Below, piece after piece: positions 1 to 6,777 of a stretch of DNA of 13,133 bases. The stretch's first letter is position 1, and every line of letters begins with the position of its first letter. Source of the DNA: Acidobacteriaceae bacterium (GTDB lineage: Bacteria; Acidobacteriota; Terriglobia; Terriglobales; Acidobacteriaceae); NCBI GenBank assembly GCA_003133425.1, contig PKXI01000070.1:1-13133 (forward strand), written 5' to 3'. A model generated the notes under the pieces. The model was not told the origin of the DNA, made no database searches, and worked only from the letters and a program-made list of their open reading frames with translations. Position numbers and translations under genes: made by a program.

Positions 1-1
1 T

Positions 2-1060
2 AGAGGAAAACTTCAGAGTGAGCAGCTGACCATTGGACTCGATCTTGGGGATCGGTCGAGCTTCTACTGTGTTTTGAACGGAGCGGGCGAGGTGATTGTT
101 GAGGAAAGGGTCGCCACCAGTCCGGAAGCGATGAAGAAGACATTCGGAAAGATGCCGCGGAGCCGAATTGCACTGGAAACCGGCACGCATTCGCCATGGG
201 TAAGCCGCCTTCTCTCCGACCTGGGGCATGAAGCGATCGTGGCGCATGCCCGCAATGTCCGGCTGATCGGGCAGAGCCGGCGAAAAGATGACCGGCTGGA
301 CGCGCAGGCGTTGGCCAGGCTGGCCAGGATCGATCCGCAGTTGCTCTCACCGATTCAACATCGCAGCGCTCAGGCGCAGGCGGATCTGTCGGTGATCCGG
401 TCTCGATATGCACTGGTGCGCACGAGGACGGCGCTGATCTGTTCGGCGCGTGGACTGACGAAATCCTTCGGAGAACGGATACACAGCCGATATGTGAGGG
501 GTTTTAAACCAGCTATGGGCGAAACCCTGAGTCCGCAACTGCAGGTTGCTCTTGCGCCCATGTTGAGCGCACTTGAAGCGATCACCGCCCGGATCCGCGA
601 GTACGATGCTCAGATCGAGAAGCTTGCTGAAGAGAGCTATCCGGACGTGGCGCTGCTCAAGCAGGTCAAGGGTGTTGGGACGCTGACCTACATACTGACG
701 TTGGAAGACCCGCGGCGCTTTCGCAAGAGCCGCGACGCAGGTTGTTACATTGGGCTGCAGCCGGGCAGAAGGAACTCCGGACAGAGCGAACCTCAACTGC
801 ATATCACCAGGGAGGGAGACTCCTATCTGCGCATGGTGTTGGTGCAAGGGGCACAACACATCCTGGGGCCGTTCGGAGAGGACTCCGATCTGCGGCGGTG
901 GGGACTGAAGCTGGCTGAACGTGGAGGCAAGAGAGGAAAGAGACGAGCGATTATCGCGGTGGCCCGCAAGCTGGCGGTGCTACTGCATCATCTCTGGATC
1001 AGCTGCGAGGCATACGAACCGCTCCACAATGTGCAGAAGCGGAGACTGGCAGCAGCATAG
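2..1060 (+). CDS. IS110-family transposase (5' end outside the window)
   Basis: IS110-family recombinase that moves its element by a bridge-RNA-guided mechanism (family knowledge). The reading frame is open to the left edge of the window. The first catalytic Asp of the DEDD (RuvC-like) domain, in I-G-L-D-L-G-D, is encoded at about 41-43, upstream of the first usable in-frame TTG at 74, so the true start lies just outside. Counting from that TTG, Glu35 in A-L-E-T-G and the K-D-D-R-L-D-A block at 71-77 supply the rest of the DEDD set. The C-terminal Transposase_20 domain has a helix-hairpin-helix-like G-V-G at 200-202 and an N-S-G motif whose Ser235 is the likely nucleophile. The length, about 350 residues with the missing start, is normal. 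There is no internal stop, so it may be active. It ends in TAG, and a long structured non-coding region follows. Confidence 0.93.
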   Translation, partial: RGKLQSEQLTIGLDLGDRSSFYCVLNGAGEVIVEERVATSPEAMKKTFGKMPRSRIALETGTHSPWVSRLLSDLGHEAIVAHARNVRLIGQSRRKDDRLDAQALARLARIDPQLLSPIQHRSAQAQADLSVIRSRYALVRTRTALICSARGLTKSFGERIHSRYVRGFKPAMGETLSPQLQVALAPMLSALEAITARIREYDAQIEKLAEESYPDVALLKQVKGVGTLTYILTLEDPRRFRKSRDAGCYIGLQPGRRNSGQSEPQLHITREGDSYLRMVLVQGAQHILGPFGEDSDLRRWGLKLAERGGKRGKRRAIIAVARKLAVLLHHLWISCEAYEPLHNVQKRRLAAA

Positions 1061-1307
1061 TTCAGGAAAGGCTGGAATGCACCACAACCAAACGCCGAGT
1101 TCCGGCGACTGCGCCCTTGGCCTGGCCCCCGCTCCATCACACGATGGAACGAGAGGGCGTCCAACAGATGGCAGCGCCGACTGTACCGAGAACACCCAAT
1201 GTGCACCGAGCGCATAAGTCGCTCACCAAGAGTGCGGATGGAAGGGTGACGACAGCTTAAGCTCGGCACGGCAGTGGTGAGAAACAGGTCGGGAAAGGAG
1301 AATACCC

Positions 1308-1475
1308 ATGTCTTCCTTCGCCCGGAGTGCCTTGCTATGGCTTGCTGCGGCGGCCGTCAAGGCTCGAGATAAACTCGCTGCGCTCGGCCTTGACCGCCGC
1401 CGCAGCAAGCCAAAAGATTACCCGCTATCCGGGCAAAGGAAAACATCAGATATGAACTTACCAAACCTCAAATAA
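1308..1475 (+). CDS. Possible 55-residue ORF in the IS110 tail
   Basis: An ATG sits seven bases after a good AAGGAG site and opens a 55-codon frame ending in TAA. The protein would begin M-S-S-F-A-R-S-A-L-L-W-L-A-A-A-A-V-K, a short hydrophobic stretch, and then turn strongly basic. The frame reads straight through the long inverted repeat, so part of the product is dictated by the hairpin arms. It may be a real small protein of the element or a chance frame in structured RNA. I recognise no family. Confidence 0.25.
   Translation: MSSFARSALLWLAAAAVKARDKLAALGLDRRRSKPKDYPLSGQRKTSDMNLPNLK
1338..1412. repeat. Long inverted repeat / hairpin, 26-bp arms
   Basis: The arms at 1338-1363 and 1387-1412 are complementary with one mismatch. 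A bulged T and four further pairs (1365-1368 with 1383-1386) extend the stem inward, leaving a loop of about 14 bases. It is GC-rich and has no T tract, so it does not look like an intrinsic terminator. It lies inside the IS110 3' region and could be a structural part of the element's RNA end or a transcription barrier. Confidence 0.8.
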
Positions 1476-1571
1476 CTTGACAGAGACCGACCTTCTCATG
1501 GAAGGCCAACCCACTCACTGACATGGATCCGGCCGGTTCGTCGGCAAGTGGGACCAAAGGTGAACCGAGGC

Positions 1572-2030
1572 TCATCCCTGGGGATACATCGTTTCGTTCA
1601 CCGCGTCTTGGGCCGCCTCGACCGCCCATTCCGGGTCAGACGCAAGTAGATCTGCAGGCCGCTGGTCATTCAGAAAGCTGTTCAAGCCAATAAACCAGGA
1701 GGCCAGCCCCCATGAGTTTTCGCGATTGAGGATCCGGCTCAAAATCCGGATCACGTCGGCGACGGCCGGATAGGGCCGGTATCCCTCGGCAGGATTCAGC
1801 GCGAACAGGGTGTAGTAATCGACGTCCTCGTGCCAGACCGAAAGTATCCGGCCATCGGCTGCCCACTGATCGAGATCGCGCCGTATATCGTTGGTACCGC
1901 GGCCGGCCAAGGTGGCCAATTGGCCTGCCGTACGCATTTCGCCAAGCACCACCCGCCGCATCTCCTCTTGCATCGCCGCCAATATCGCCTGGCCCCGCTC
2001 AGTGGATGTCGTGTTCGTGTCCGGTTTCAT
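1572..2030 (-). CDS. wHTH protein with an MbcA/ParS (DUF2384)-like C-terminus
   Basis: Protein of 152 residues. Residues about 12-80 read as a winged-helix DNA-binding domain: helices, then R-I-L-S-V-W...D-Y-Y-T-L-F-A as the wing. Residues about 108-145 contain W-F-x-G-L-N-S-F-L-N-D-Q-R-P-A-D-L-L-A, followed by an acidic spacer and A-V-E-A-A-Q. This matches the pattern of the Xre/MbcA/ParS toxin-binding domain (W-h-x-x-x-N-x-x-L-x-x-x-x-P-h-D-L-L). In known systems that domain neutralises a RES-type toxin, but no RES gene is next to it here. The start is secure: AAGGAGG at 2034-2040 on the minus strand lies three bases upstream of the ATG, at the close end of usable spacing. A 31-codon ORF overlaps its start from upstream. 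It could be an orphan antitoxin or a transcription regulator; the domain call is by eye. Confidence 0.6.
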   Translation of the reverse strand: MKPDTNTTSTERGQAILAAMQEEMRRVVLGEMRTAGQLATLAGRGTNDIRRDLDQWAADGRILSVWHEDVDYYTLFALNPAEGYRPYPAVADVIRILSRILNRENSWGLASWFIGLNSFLNDQRPADLLASDPEWAVEAAQDAVNETMYPQG

Positions 2031-2094
2031 ACGCCTCCTTCGGGCGGCCCAGCGGTTTGGGGTGCGCGGCCTTCAAGATGCCGTCAAGATCCAT
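1999..2094 (-). CDS. Possible small ORF overlapping the start of the wHTH gene
   Basis: A 31-codon frame (ATG at 2094, TGA at 1999-2001) encodes a product starting M-D-L-D-G-I-L-K-A-A-H-P and ending in a His-rich tail. An earlier in-frame ATG five codons upstream is also possible. It overlaps the wHTH gene by 32 bases in another frame and contains that gene's ribosome site. This arrangement would suit translational coupling, or it may be the 3' scrap of a lost upstream gene. No strong ribosome site precedes it. Confidence 0.3.
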   Translation of the reverse strand: MDLDGILKAAHPKPLGRPKEAYETGHEHDIH

Positions 2095-2240
2095 GGTCGG
2101 AATCAGCATCTTACACCGAGATCACGAATGATAGCTGCATTCTACCTCCGAACTGATCTCCGCAGAGTCACCCAGCGGGGGCCGACGTGATCTGGCGCAC
2201 GTTGGTTCCCGCTGGCCGGCTACTCAGGTGTATCAAAGAA

Positions 2241-2335
2241 TTACCCTGCGGCGAACCTCTCGATCCGCTGCACCTGCTCGGCGGTGTCTGGAACTTGTAA
2301 GGCTCGTGCTTTTGCAAGCCGTTTGAAGGCGAGAA
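2241..2335 (-). pseudogene. Possible C-terminal scrap of a minus-strand gene
   Basis: Reading the minus strand to the TAA at 2241-2243 gives about 32 residues with a normal protein look: F-L-A-F-K-R-L-A-K-A-R-A-L-Q, then V-P-D-T-A-E-Q-V-Q-R-I-E-R-F. An in-frame stop lies a few codons before it, and no start belongs to it. It abuts the HipA remnant on the other strand, which suggests that two broken genes were joined here. I do not recognise the family; it may be chance. Confidence 0.25.
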
Positions 2336-2568
2336 ACGAGTGGGTTTTCGCGCCCTCCTATGACCTCGTCTTTTCCTACGGACCGGGCGGCGAGCAAAGC
2401 ATGCTCGTCATGGGCGAGGGGAGGAATCACGGCGTAGCCCAACTTCAGATATTGGGCAAACAGCACGGCATAAAGAACGGTCCGGAGATTCTGGCAAAGG
2501 TACAAAGCGAATGGTGCTCTTCAGAGAAACTGGCGAGCAGCCGACTTGCCGGCACTAATCCGCCGTGA
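2335..2568 (+). pseudogene. HipA-family kinase, C-terminal remnant
   Basis: About 77 residues ending at TGA 2566-2568 match the C-terminal part of HipA-like Ser/Thr kinases. N-E-W-V-F-A-P-S-Y-D-L is the usual W-x-L-A-P-A-Y-D-L block, whose Asp is the metal-binding residue. F-S-x-G-P-G-G-E-Q and G-E-G-R-N follow in the expected order, then a helix ending in I-L-A-K-V-Q-S-E-W. Everything before this block (HipA N-terminal lobe, ATP loop, catalytic D-x-H-x-x-N) is missing, and the sequence just upstream does not fit HipA. It cannot be a working kinase. It belongs to a different HipA subfamily from the intact gene at 6778-8076, so it is not a copy of that gene. Its end overlaps the 3' end of the membrane-protein gene on the opposite strand. 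Confidence 0.75.
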
Positions 2569-3202
2569 TCGGAGCATTCCTCATCAGCATCGCAGAGTAC
2601 TCAATGACGTGTTTGCGATCATGGATATCAAGTATCTCAAGGAGTCCGCGGACCTGATCATTAGGTATAGGAATTGGAAAGGGAGATTCCGGTAGGGTAA
2701 ATACGGCTTTGACGATCGGCTTGATTTCTGACTTAGGATTAAGTCCCAGAATGTCGCTCGGCTGAAAGGCTTCGTTACTTCCAACATTGCGTTCAATGAA
2801 CATAAGATACGATGGCGACGCTGTTGGAATATCTACAGTACAGGACCGAAGACGAAGGGAGTTGTCATCTGCACTTTGATTGCGCGCGTTCATGTAAATG
2901 TCAGCGACCACAGTATGGCGTCGTGCTCCCAGCACCATTACTTCTCCAGCCTGCGTATGGGTCTGACTCAAGGTCAGCGCGCTTGTGATCCCTTCCAGCT
3001 TTCGCGCTAGCGCAATGTACTCGACACAACTGGAAACGAAAAAGCCGATCACGAAAAGAGTTAGTGGGACCACAAGGCGTAACAGCGGATGTTGGCTCGC
3101 ATATGGTGTCAGACCGAATATGGCCGAAATGATACTTCCGAACGTCCAGAAACTCTTCGCAGTAGAACCCCAGAACACGTTTTTAAGCCATGTTTTGATC
3201 AT
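2555..3202 (-). CDS. Two-pass membrane protein of unknown function
   Basis: Protein of 215 residues, not recognised. Two hydrophobic segments at about 17-33 and 40-61 should be membrane-spanning with a very short connecting loop. The remaining 150 residues look soluble, with alternating short hydrophobic strands (for example V-M-V-L-G-A and the I-K-P-I-V-K-A-V-F-T-L stretch) that suggest a beta-rich domain. The N-terminus is basic with no signal peptide, so both ends probably face the cytoplasm. The start is the ATG at 3202, with a modest GAGG a few bases before it. It runs divergently from the nuclease gene at 3473, across a 270-base spacer. Small two-TM proteins with a soluble sensor domain are common partners in bacterial conflict systems, so a role alongside the nuclease is possible but unproven. 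Confidence 0.65.
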   Translation of the reverse strand: MIKTWLKNVFWGSTAKSFWTFGSIISAIFGLTPYASQHPLLRLVVPLTLFVIGFFVSSCVEYIALARKLEGITSALTLSQTHTQAGEVMVLGARRHTVVADIYMNARNQSADDNSLRLRSCTVDIPTASPSYLMFIERNVGSNEAFQPSDILGLNPKSEIKPIVKAVFTLPESPFPIPIPNDQVRGLLEILDIHDRKHVIEYSAMLMRNAPITAD

Positions 3203-3472
3203 GCCTCGAGTGTAATCGGCTCGTATGCTGCAATCCGTATCTGCTGTCCCCCTGACTTAGCTGTAGACCCCGTGAACGGGCCTGCCGACTGCTATCCGTG
3301 ACCGGCACCGGGCTCCGGCGAGTTGGCGCGCAGCCAACGCACCGGAATAAGACCATGGCGAGGTTAAATAGGCTAAAAATAGCTGCCAGCCTAGCGAGCC
3401 TCCTTTGATATGCAGCACAATTGCAGCAGAGTAAGGGAGATCTTAACCCTTGCATCGCAAGGAGATCAATCA
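3203..3472. promoter_or_regulatory. Divergent intergenic region
   Basis: This 270-base spacer separates the start of the membrane-protein gene (minus) from that of the nuclease gene (plus) and must hold both promoters unless transcription enters from further away. It contains A/T-rich patches near 3363-3382. The nuclease ribosome site AAGGAG is at 3459-3464. I could not assign a -35/-10 pair with confidence and saw no clear operator palindrome. Confidence 0.35.
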
Positions 3473-4696
3473 ATGCTCACTCCTCACGAACTCGCCGCAA
3501 CGCGGTTTGCCATGAGTGCGCCGCCCCAACCAGGTGGTGAGCCAGGTCTTTACGAGGAGCAGGTAGCGCAGTGGGTCGCGGAGAAGTCGTTTTTCAGAGA
3601 CTTCGTTTACCGAAACGCCAAAGGCAAGAAGAAGGGAGACCAACTAGTCGATGGAATCGTCCTTTTCGGTGATGTAATGGTTCTCATTGAAGTCAAGGCG
3701 CAGATTGGATTTGCCAAACGAGATGATTGGGTGAGAGATCGTCTGGGTAAGGCCGTGATCCAGTTGGAGAAGTCAAAAGCCCTATTGCAGGAGGGAAAGG
3801 TCCCCAAACTCCGGAATGACTTTTACGGTGAACTTGAATTCGTCCCCCAGAATTACCCGAACGTGTTCGGAATTGTTGTTCTGGCCCACGATTCCGACCC
3901 GTATTACGCGCCCGGCCTTGTGCCGGAACTACTGCACAGCACTTTTCCCATTCACGTCTTTTCGTTGAAGGACTTCGCACTTGTTTCCGACCGCTTCGAT
4001 ACCGCAGGCGATATGATCAATATCTTGGAAACTCGGACTGACACGTCGAAAGTAAATCGGCTTCTCGTCCAGGACGAAGCCCAAAACCTGAAACACATGG
4101 TTAATGAATTTAGGATGATCTGGGCGCCGCATTTTCTTAGCGATCAGTCTGGGCTTCTCGATAGGGCAGTCCAGATGTTTGAAAAGAAGGCATCGGGCAA
4201 ATTTCAGCTCGACAAGGATTGGAAATACGGGCTACTCATCGACGACCTTATAGCACACGTGCACGATTTTGACCCGAATCTCTCCTGGAATGAAAATACG
4301 ACCCACGAGGCCGGGCTCCGGGTTGCCAGTTTTCTGGGATGGCTTACGCGTGATCGGCGGATCAAACTGGGAAAGTTAGCGTATGAACATGCGGAAGCGG
4401 CGCGAGACGGTAATGCACACTATTTCCATCACTTTCATCCGAGCAGAGGCACATGCTTCATTTATGTTGCGTCATCGGCGAGTCGAGCTGACCGCGTCAA
4501 ATACCTGCAAGTTCTCGTCAGTTACGCTCAAATGCTATACGGTTGCCAAGAATCCTTGGGCGTCGCGACTGAGGCCACTGGTGGCGGCGGCCGGTCCTAC
4601 GATTTCGTAGCTCTACGTGGTACGCAGTCGGCCGATCAGCTGAAACTTCTAAAAACGATGGCTAATCCGTTCTCCTCGAAACTTGTGCCGTTATGA
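3473..4696 (+). CDS. PD-(D/E)xK-like nuclease-domain protein
   Basis: Protein of 407 residues. The start chosen is ATG 3473, which has AAGGAG eight bases upstream; an in-frame ATG at 3410 would add 21 residues but has no ribosome site. The N-terminal region reads as a restriction-endonuclease fold. It has a helix with Glu28/Glu29, then D-Q-L-V-D (Asp60), a beta hairpin, and L-I-E-V-K-A-Q with the E73-x-K75 pair, the layout of NERD- and Mrr-like domains. The rest (about 120-407) is mixed helix and strand with no motif I recognise, and has no membrane segment. Asp, Glu and Lys are all present, so DNA or RNA cleavage is plausible. It stands alone on its strand, opposite the two-TM gene. It could be a stand-alone restriction-like effector; I know no named family for the full length. 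Confidence 0.75.
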   Translation: MLTPHELAATRFAMSAPPQPGGEPGLYEEQVAQWVAEKSFFRDFVYRNAKGKKKGDQLVDGIVLFGDVMVLIEVKAQIGFAKRDDWVRDRLGKAVIQLEKSKALLQEGKVPKLRNDFYGELEFVPQNYPNVFGIVVLAHDSDPYYAPGLVPELLHSTFPIHVFSLKDFALVSDRFDTAGDMINILETRTDTSKVNRLLVQDEAQNLKHMVNEFRMIWAPHFLSDQSGLLDRAVQMFEKKASGKFQLDKDWKYGLLIDDLIAHVHDFDPNLSWNENTTHEAGLRVASFLGWLTRDRRIKLGKLAYEHAEAARDGNAHYFHHFHPSRGTCFIYVASSASRADRVKYLQVLVSYAQMLYGCQESLGVATEATGGGGRSYDFVALRGTQSADQLKLLKTMANPFSSKLVPL

Positions 4697-4822
4697 CGGC
4701 GAACACTCGTTGGAATCCAGACAAACGGGGCAGCATCCCGGACCGCTAGCGAGCGCCTTCATCCGAAGAACTGGCGCAGAGGCGACTCTTGAGGAATAAC
4801 CAATCCCGTCGCCGGGCGGATC

Positions 4823-5650
4823 TCACGCAACGATCTTTGTGAAGCTGCGGCGCTGCACCTGCGTTGGGTCGCACAAATAGACCTCATACAGGAGTGGATG
4901 ATTGGGGAACTGTCTCTCTGTGGTGCGGTGCATGATCGACATCTGTGGTGGGAACCTGGTTTCGAGCAGGAATACGATCAACTCAGCGGCAGTCCGCCAT
5001 GCATGGACGAATACTGTTTCGGCCCGTGCAGGTTCGTAGAACTTCTCCACCTGTGCTGCCACGTCCTCGTCCCGATGCTCCAGGTATTCGTTGCGGAACG
5101 TCTTCAACTTCTTTTGCCATCCGTCGCGCTGTCTGGGCAGAAATTCCGCCAAGTCGAGTAGAAGATGATCCCGGTTTTCCGCGACAAACGCCTCCAGTCC
5201 CGTTTTGAACTTGCCGTCACGCTGGAATAGGAAGCCGATGTCGTAGCCGAGCAGGGCAGTAACCTTGGGCATCAGGTCCTTGTAACCATGCCAGAGCGCC
5301 CGCACGAAGTCATCGTAATGCTTCTTCCGGTTGAGAACTGGGATCTGCTGATCCTTGTAAGCGCAGATCGCACGCAGGTCCTCATACGCAGGCAGCAGTC
5401 CCTCCGTAACCATGACTATAATCGCGTCGCGCAGTTCTTCCCGATCCTTGCCGTCGATGGTCGAGGTATTCACTAAGTCGTAGATTTCGCCGAAGAAGAA
5501 CTCCATGAACGGGCCCTCGCCGGGCGTGCTGGAAAACTGGGCCTTGTCCCAGTCCCTCGGCTCTTTGCCGTTACTCTTCAGCGTGTGCAGGCCGGACTCG
5601 GTGCGCAGGTAGAGCTTGCCACCGGCTCCAACGATTCCCTTGATTGCCAT
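4823..5650 (-). CDS. Helical protein with HEPN-type R-N-x4-H motif
   Basis: Protein of 275 residues, second gene of a two-gene operon. It starts six bases after the stop of the nuclease-like gene; a weak AAGG lies inside that gene's end. Residues 1-45 look like small beta strands. The rest is strongly helical. Near residue 186 is T-F-R-N-E-Y-L-E-H-R-D, with Arg186, Asn187 and His192. This is the R-(polar)-x4-H signature of HEPN ribonucleases, set between two long helices as in that fold. HEPN proteins are typical toxins or effectors in TA, abortive-infection and CRISPR systems. The tail after about 233 lacks recognisable motifs. No membrane segment is seen. The HEPN reading rests on one short motif plus helical context, so a non-catalytic helical partner protein remains possible. 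Confidence 0.6.
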   Translation of the reverse strand: MAIKGIVGAGGKLYLRTESGLHTLKSNGKEPRDWDKAQFSSTPGEGPFMEFFFGEIYDLVNTSTIDGKDREELRDAIIVMVTEGLLPAYEDLRAICAYKDQQIPVLNRKKHYDDFVRALWHGYKDLMPKVTALLGYDIGFLFQRDGKFKTGLEAFVAENRDHLLLDLAEFLPRQRDGWQKKLKTFRNEYLEHRDEDVAAQVEKFYEPARAETVFVHAWRTAAELIVFLLETRFPPQMSIMHRTTERQFPNHPLLYEVYLCDPTQVQRRSFTKIVA

Positions 5651-5656
5651 ACTGAC

Positions 5657-6487
5657 TTACCTTACCGGCGCTGGCATGCGCGGGTCTGTGCCCCTCACGA
5701 TGCAGTTGAATGTCTCTTTGAACTGCTCCAGTAGGGACTGCGGCAGCTTGGTCGTCAGGAGCGCGTACGGATTCTCGTAAATCACGAATTGGTACTCGAT
5801 GCCGCGCGATGGCACTGCTGAGAATGCATAGAAGACGCCAAGGCCACCGGGGTTCTCGAAGCGATTGCTGGTGAAGTAGCCGTCCTCGCCGTATTGCCAC
5901 TTGGCACCGTAAAGTGAGCCTTCGACCTGGAAGAGCGTGTCATGCAGCGACAGGTTTAGGTCGTCCGCGATGATGAGCAGGTTCGCCTGCGTGGTAGTGA
6001 ACTTCGGATAGGAGTTCGGACGCGCGATGCACTGATGCACCGCCTGGAAGTTGCCGACGGCACCGCCGCCCACGCCTTCATACTTCGGCCGGTGCTGCCT
6101 GCCAGATGCACGTTGCGCCGGGGTGAGTTCGCTCTCCCAGCCCGGACTCTTCAACTCGACGAAGACGTCGGTCTTCTCCGGCGTGGCGAGCAGATACTCG
6201 CCTTTCTTCCCATTCGCGCCGGGTGGGTCCAGTTGCACAACAGGAAAGCCCGTTTGGTCGAACAGATAAGCGAGACGCAGTTCATTGAGTGCCTCGTCGC
6301 GCTTGGTGTTCTTCGCCTCGATATTTGGCACGAACCGCTTGAGGTAATTCCTCTTGCTCGCCCAGTCGAGCAGCACGTCAAGCTCTCTGCTGTATGCCGC
6401 TGGCCCTGGATAGCCGTCGGTCCACCTGTCGGGTGAAATCAACTTCCGCGCAGCCGGCCCTAAACGCAATGCGCCCGTTCCTGCCAT
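5657..6487 (-). CDS. PD-(D/E)xK-like protein, first gene of the HEPN operon
   Basis: Protein of 276 residues. The start is ATG 6487, with a strong GAGGAGG a few bases upstream; the frame extends 14 codons further but has no ribosome site there. The middle reads as a restriction-like nuclease core: a helix with N-E-L-R-L (Glu69), V-V-Q-L-D (Asp87), then D-V-F-V-E-L-K-S with Glu111-x-Lys113, about 24 residues after Asp87, as expected for PD-(D/E)xK. Downstream, A-N-L-L-I-I-A-D-D-L is a likely core strand. The C-terminal 100 residues are unassigned. With the following gene only six bases away, the two are almost surely co-transcribed and may form a complex, with a DNA- or RNA-cutting nuclease paired with a HEPN-like protein. 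I cannot name a described family for the pair. Confidence 0.7.
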   Translation of the reverse strand: MAGTGALRLGPAARKLISPDRWTDGYPGPAAYSRELDVLLDWASKRNYLKRFVPNIEAKNTKRDEALNELRLAYLFDQTGFPVVQLDPPGANGKKGEYLLATPEKTDVFVELKSPGWESELTPAQRASGRQHRPKYEGVGGGAVGNFQAVHQCIARPNSYPKFTTTQANLLIIADDLNLSLHDTLFQVEGSLYGAKWQYGEDGYFTSNRFENPGGLGVFYAFSAVPSRGIEYQFVIYENPYALLTTKLPQSLLEQFKETFNCIVRGTDPRMPAPVR

Positions 6488-6777
6488 CACTACCTCCTCG
6501 GCGTGGCAGGTCCTCCCCACCCGGCCCACAGCCTCTTCGTATTATCTTCGCCTAGGGAGTAGTAATCGTCAATTCACGGGGCGGCGGTGTCGTTGCGGAC
6601 AAGAGCATGCCGCGCCTGCCGAATCTATCCTCGGCGAAGCGTGGACCAATCAGCTATTCGCGCTTGAAAACTTAGACGGGGCAGGAGATTAGTCCTCAAA
6701 ACGCGCATGACACCATGCAAACGGCATTGCGCAAGCGAACTGAACTTCGCGCTCTCTCCCGTTGAAACACTAGCTGT
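6488..6777. other. Intergenic region between hipA and the nuclease/HEPN operon
   Basis: About 290 bases without a supported gene. It lies downstream of hipA and upstream of the operon that starts at 6487, so it should contain a promoter for that operon. On the minus strand a TTGACG and a GATAAT-like box occur near 6540-6575, but their spacing of about 20 bases is not good. A 5-bp hairpin (6735-6739 with 6746-6750) follows hipA but lacks a T run, so it is a poor terminator candidate. Confidence 0.3.

Larger units (their letters stand above)
1061..1505 (+). mobile_element. 3' non-coding, structured part of the IS110 element
   Basis: The stretch after the transposase carries several hairpins: 1093-1097 with 1103-1107, 1133-1138 with 1143-1148, the very long one at 1338-1412, and 1491-1495 with 1501-1505. 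IS110 relatives carry their bridge RNA in a non-coding end. In the IS1111 group it is downstream of the transposase, so this segment is a candidate location. I cannot place the right end of the element exactly: 1490-1560 is a guess based on where hairpins stop and host-like coding sequence begins. A TTGACA hexamer at 1477-1482 could act as an outward -35 element, but no -10 is visible at the correct spacing. Confidence 0.4.

Noticed and set aside
3410..3472. Upstream ATG as the start of the nuclease gene
   Set aside because: No ribosome site precedes 3410, whereas ATG 3473 has AAGGAG at a proper distance.
4687..4700. Hairpin at the end of the nuclease gene as a terminator
   Set aside because: It is only a 5-bp stem, overlaps the stop codon, and has no T run.
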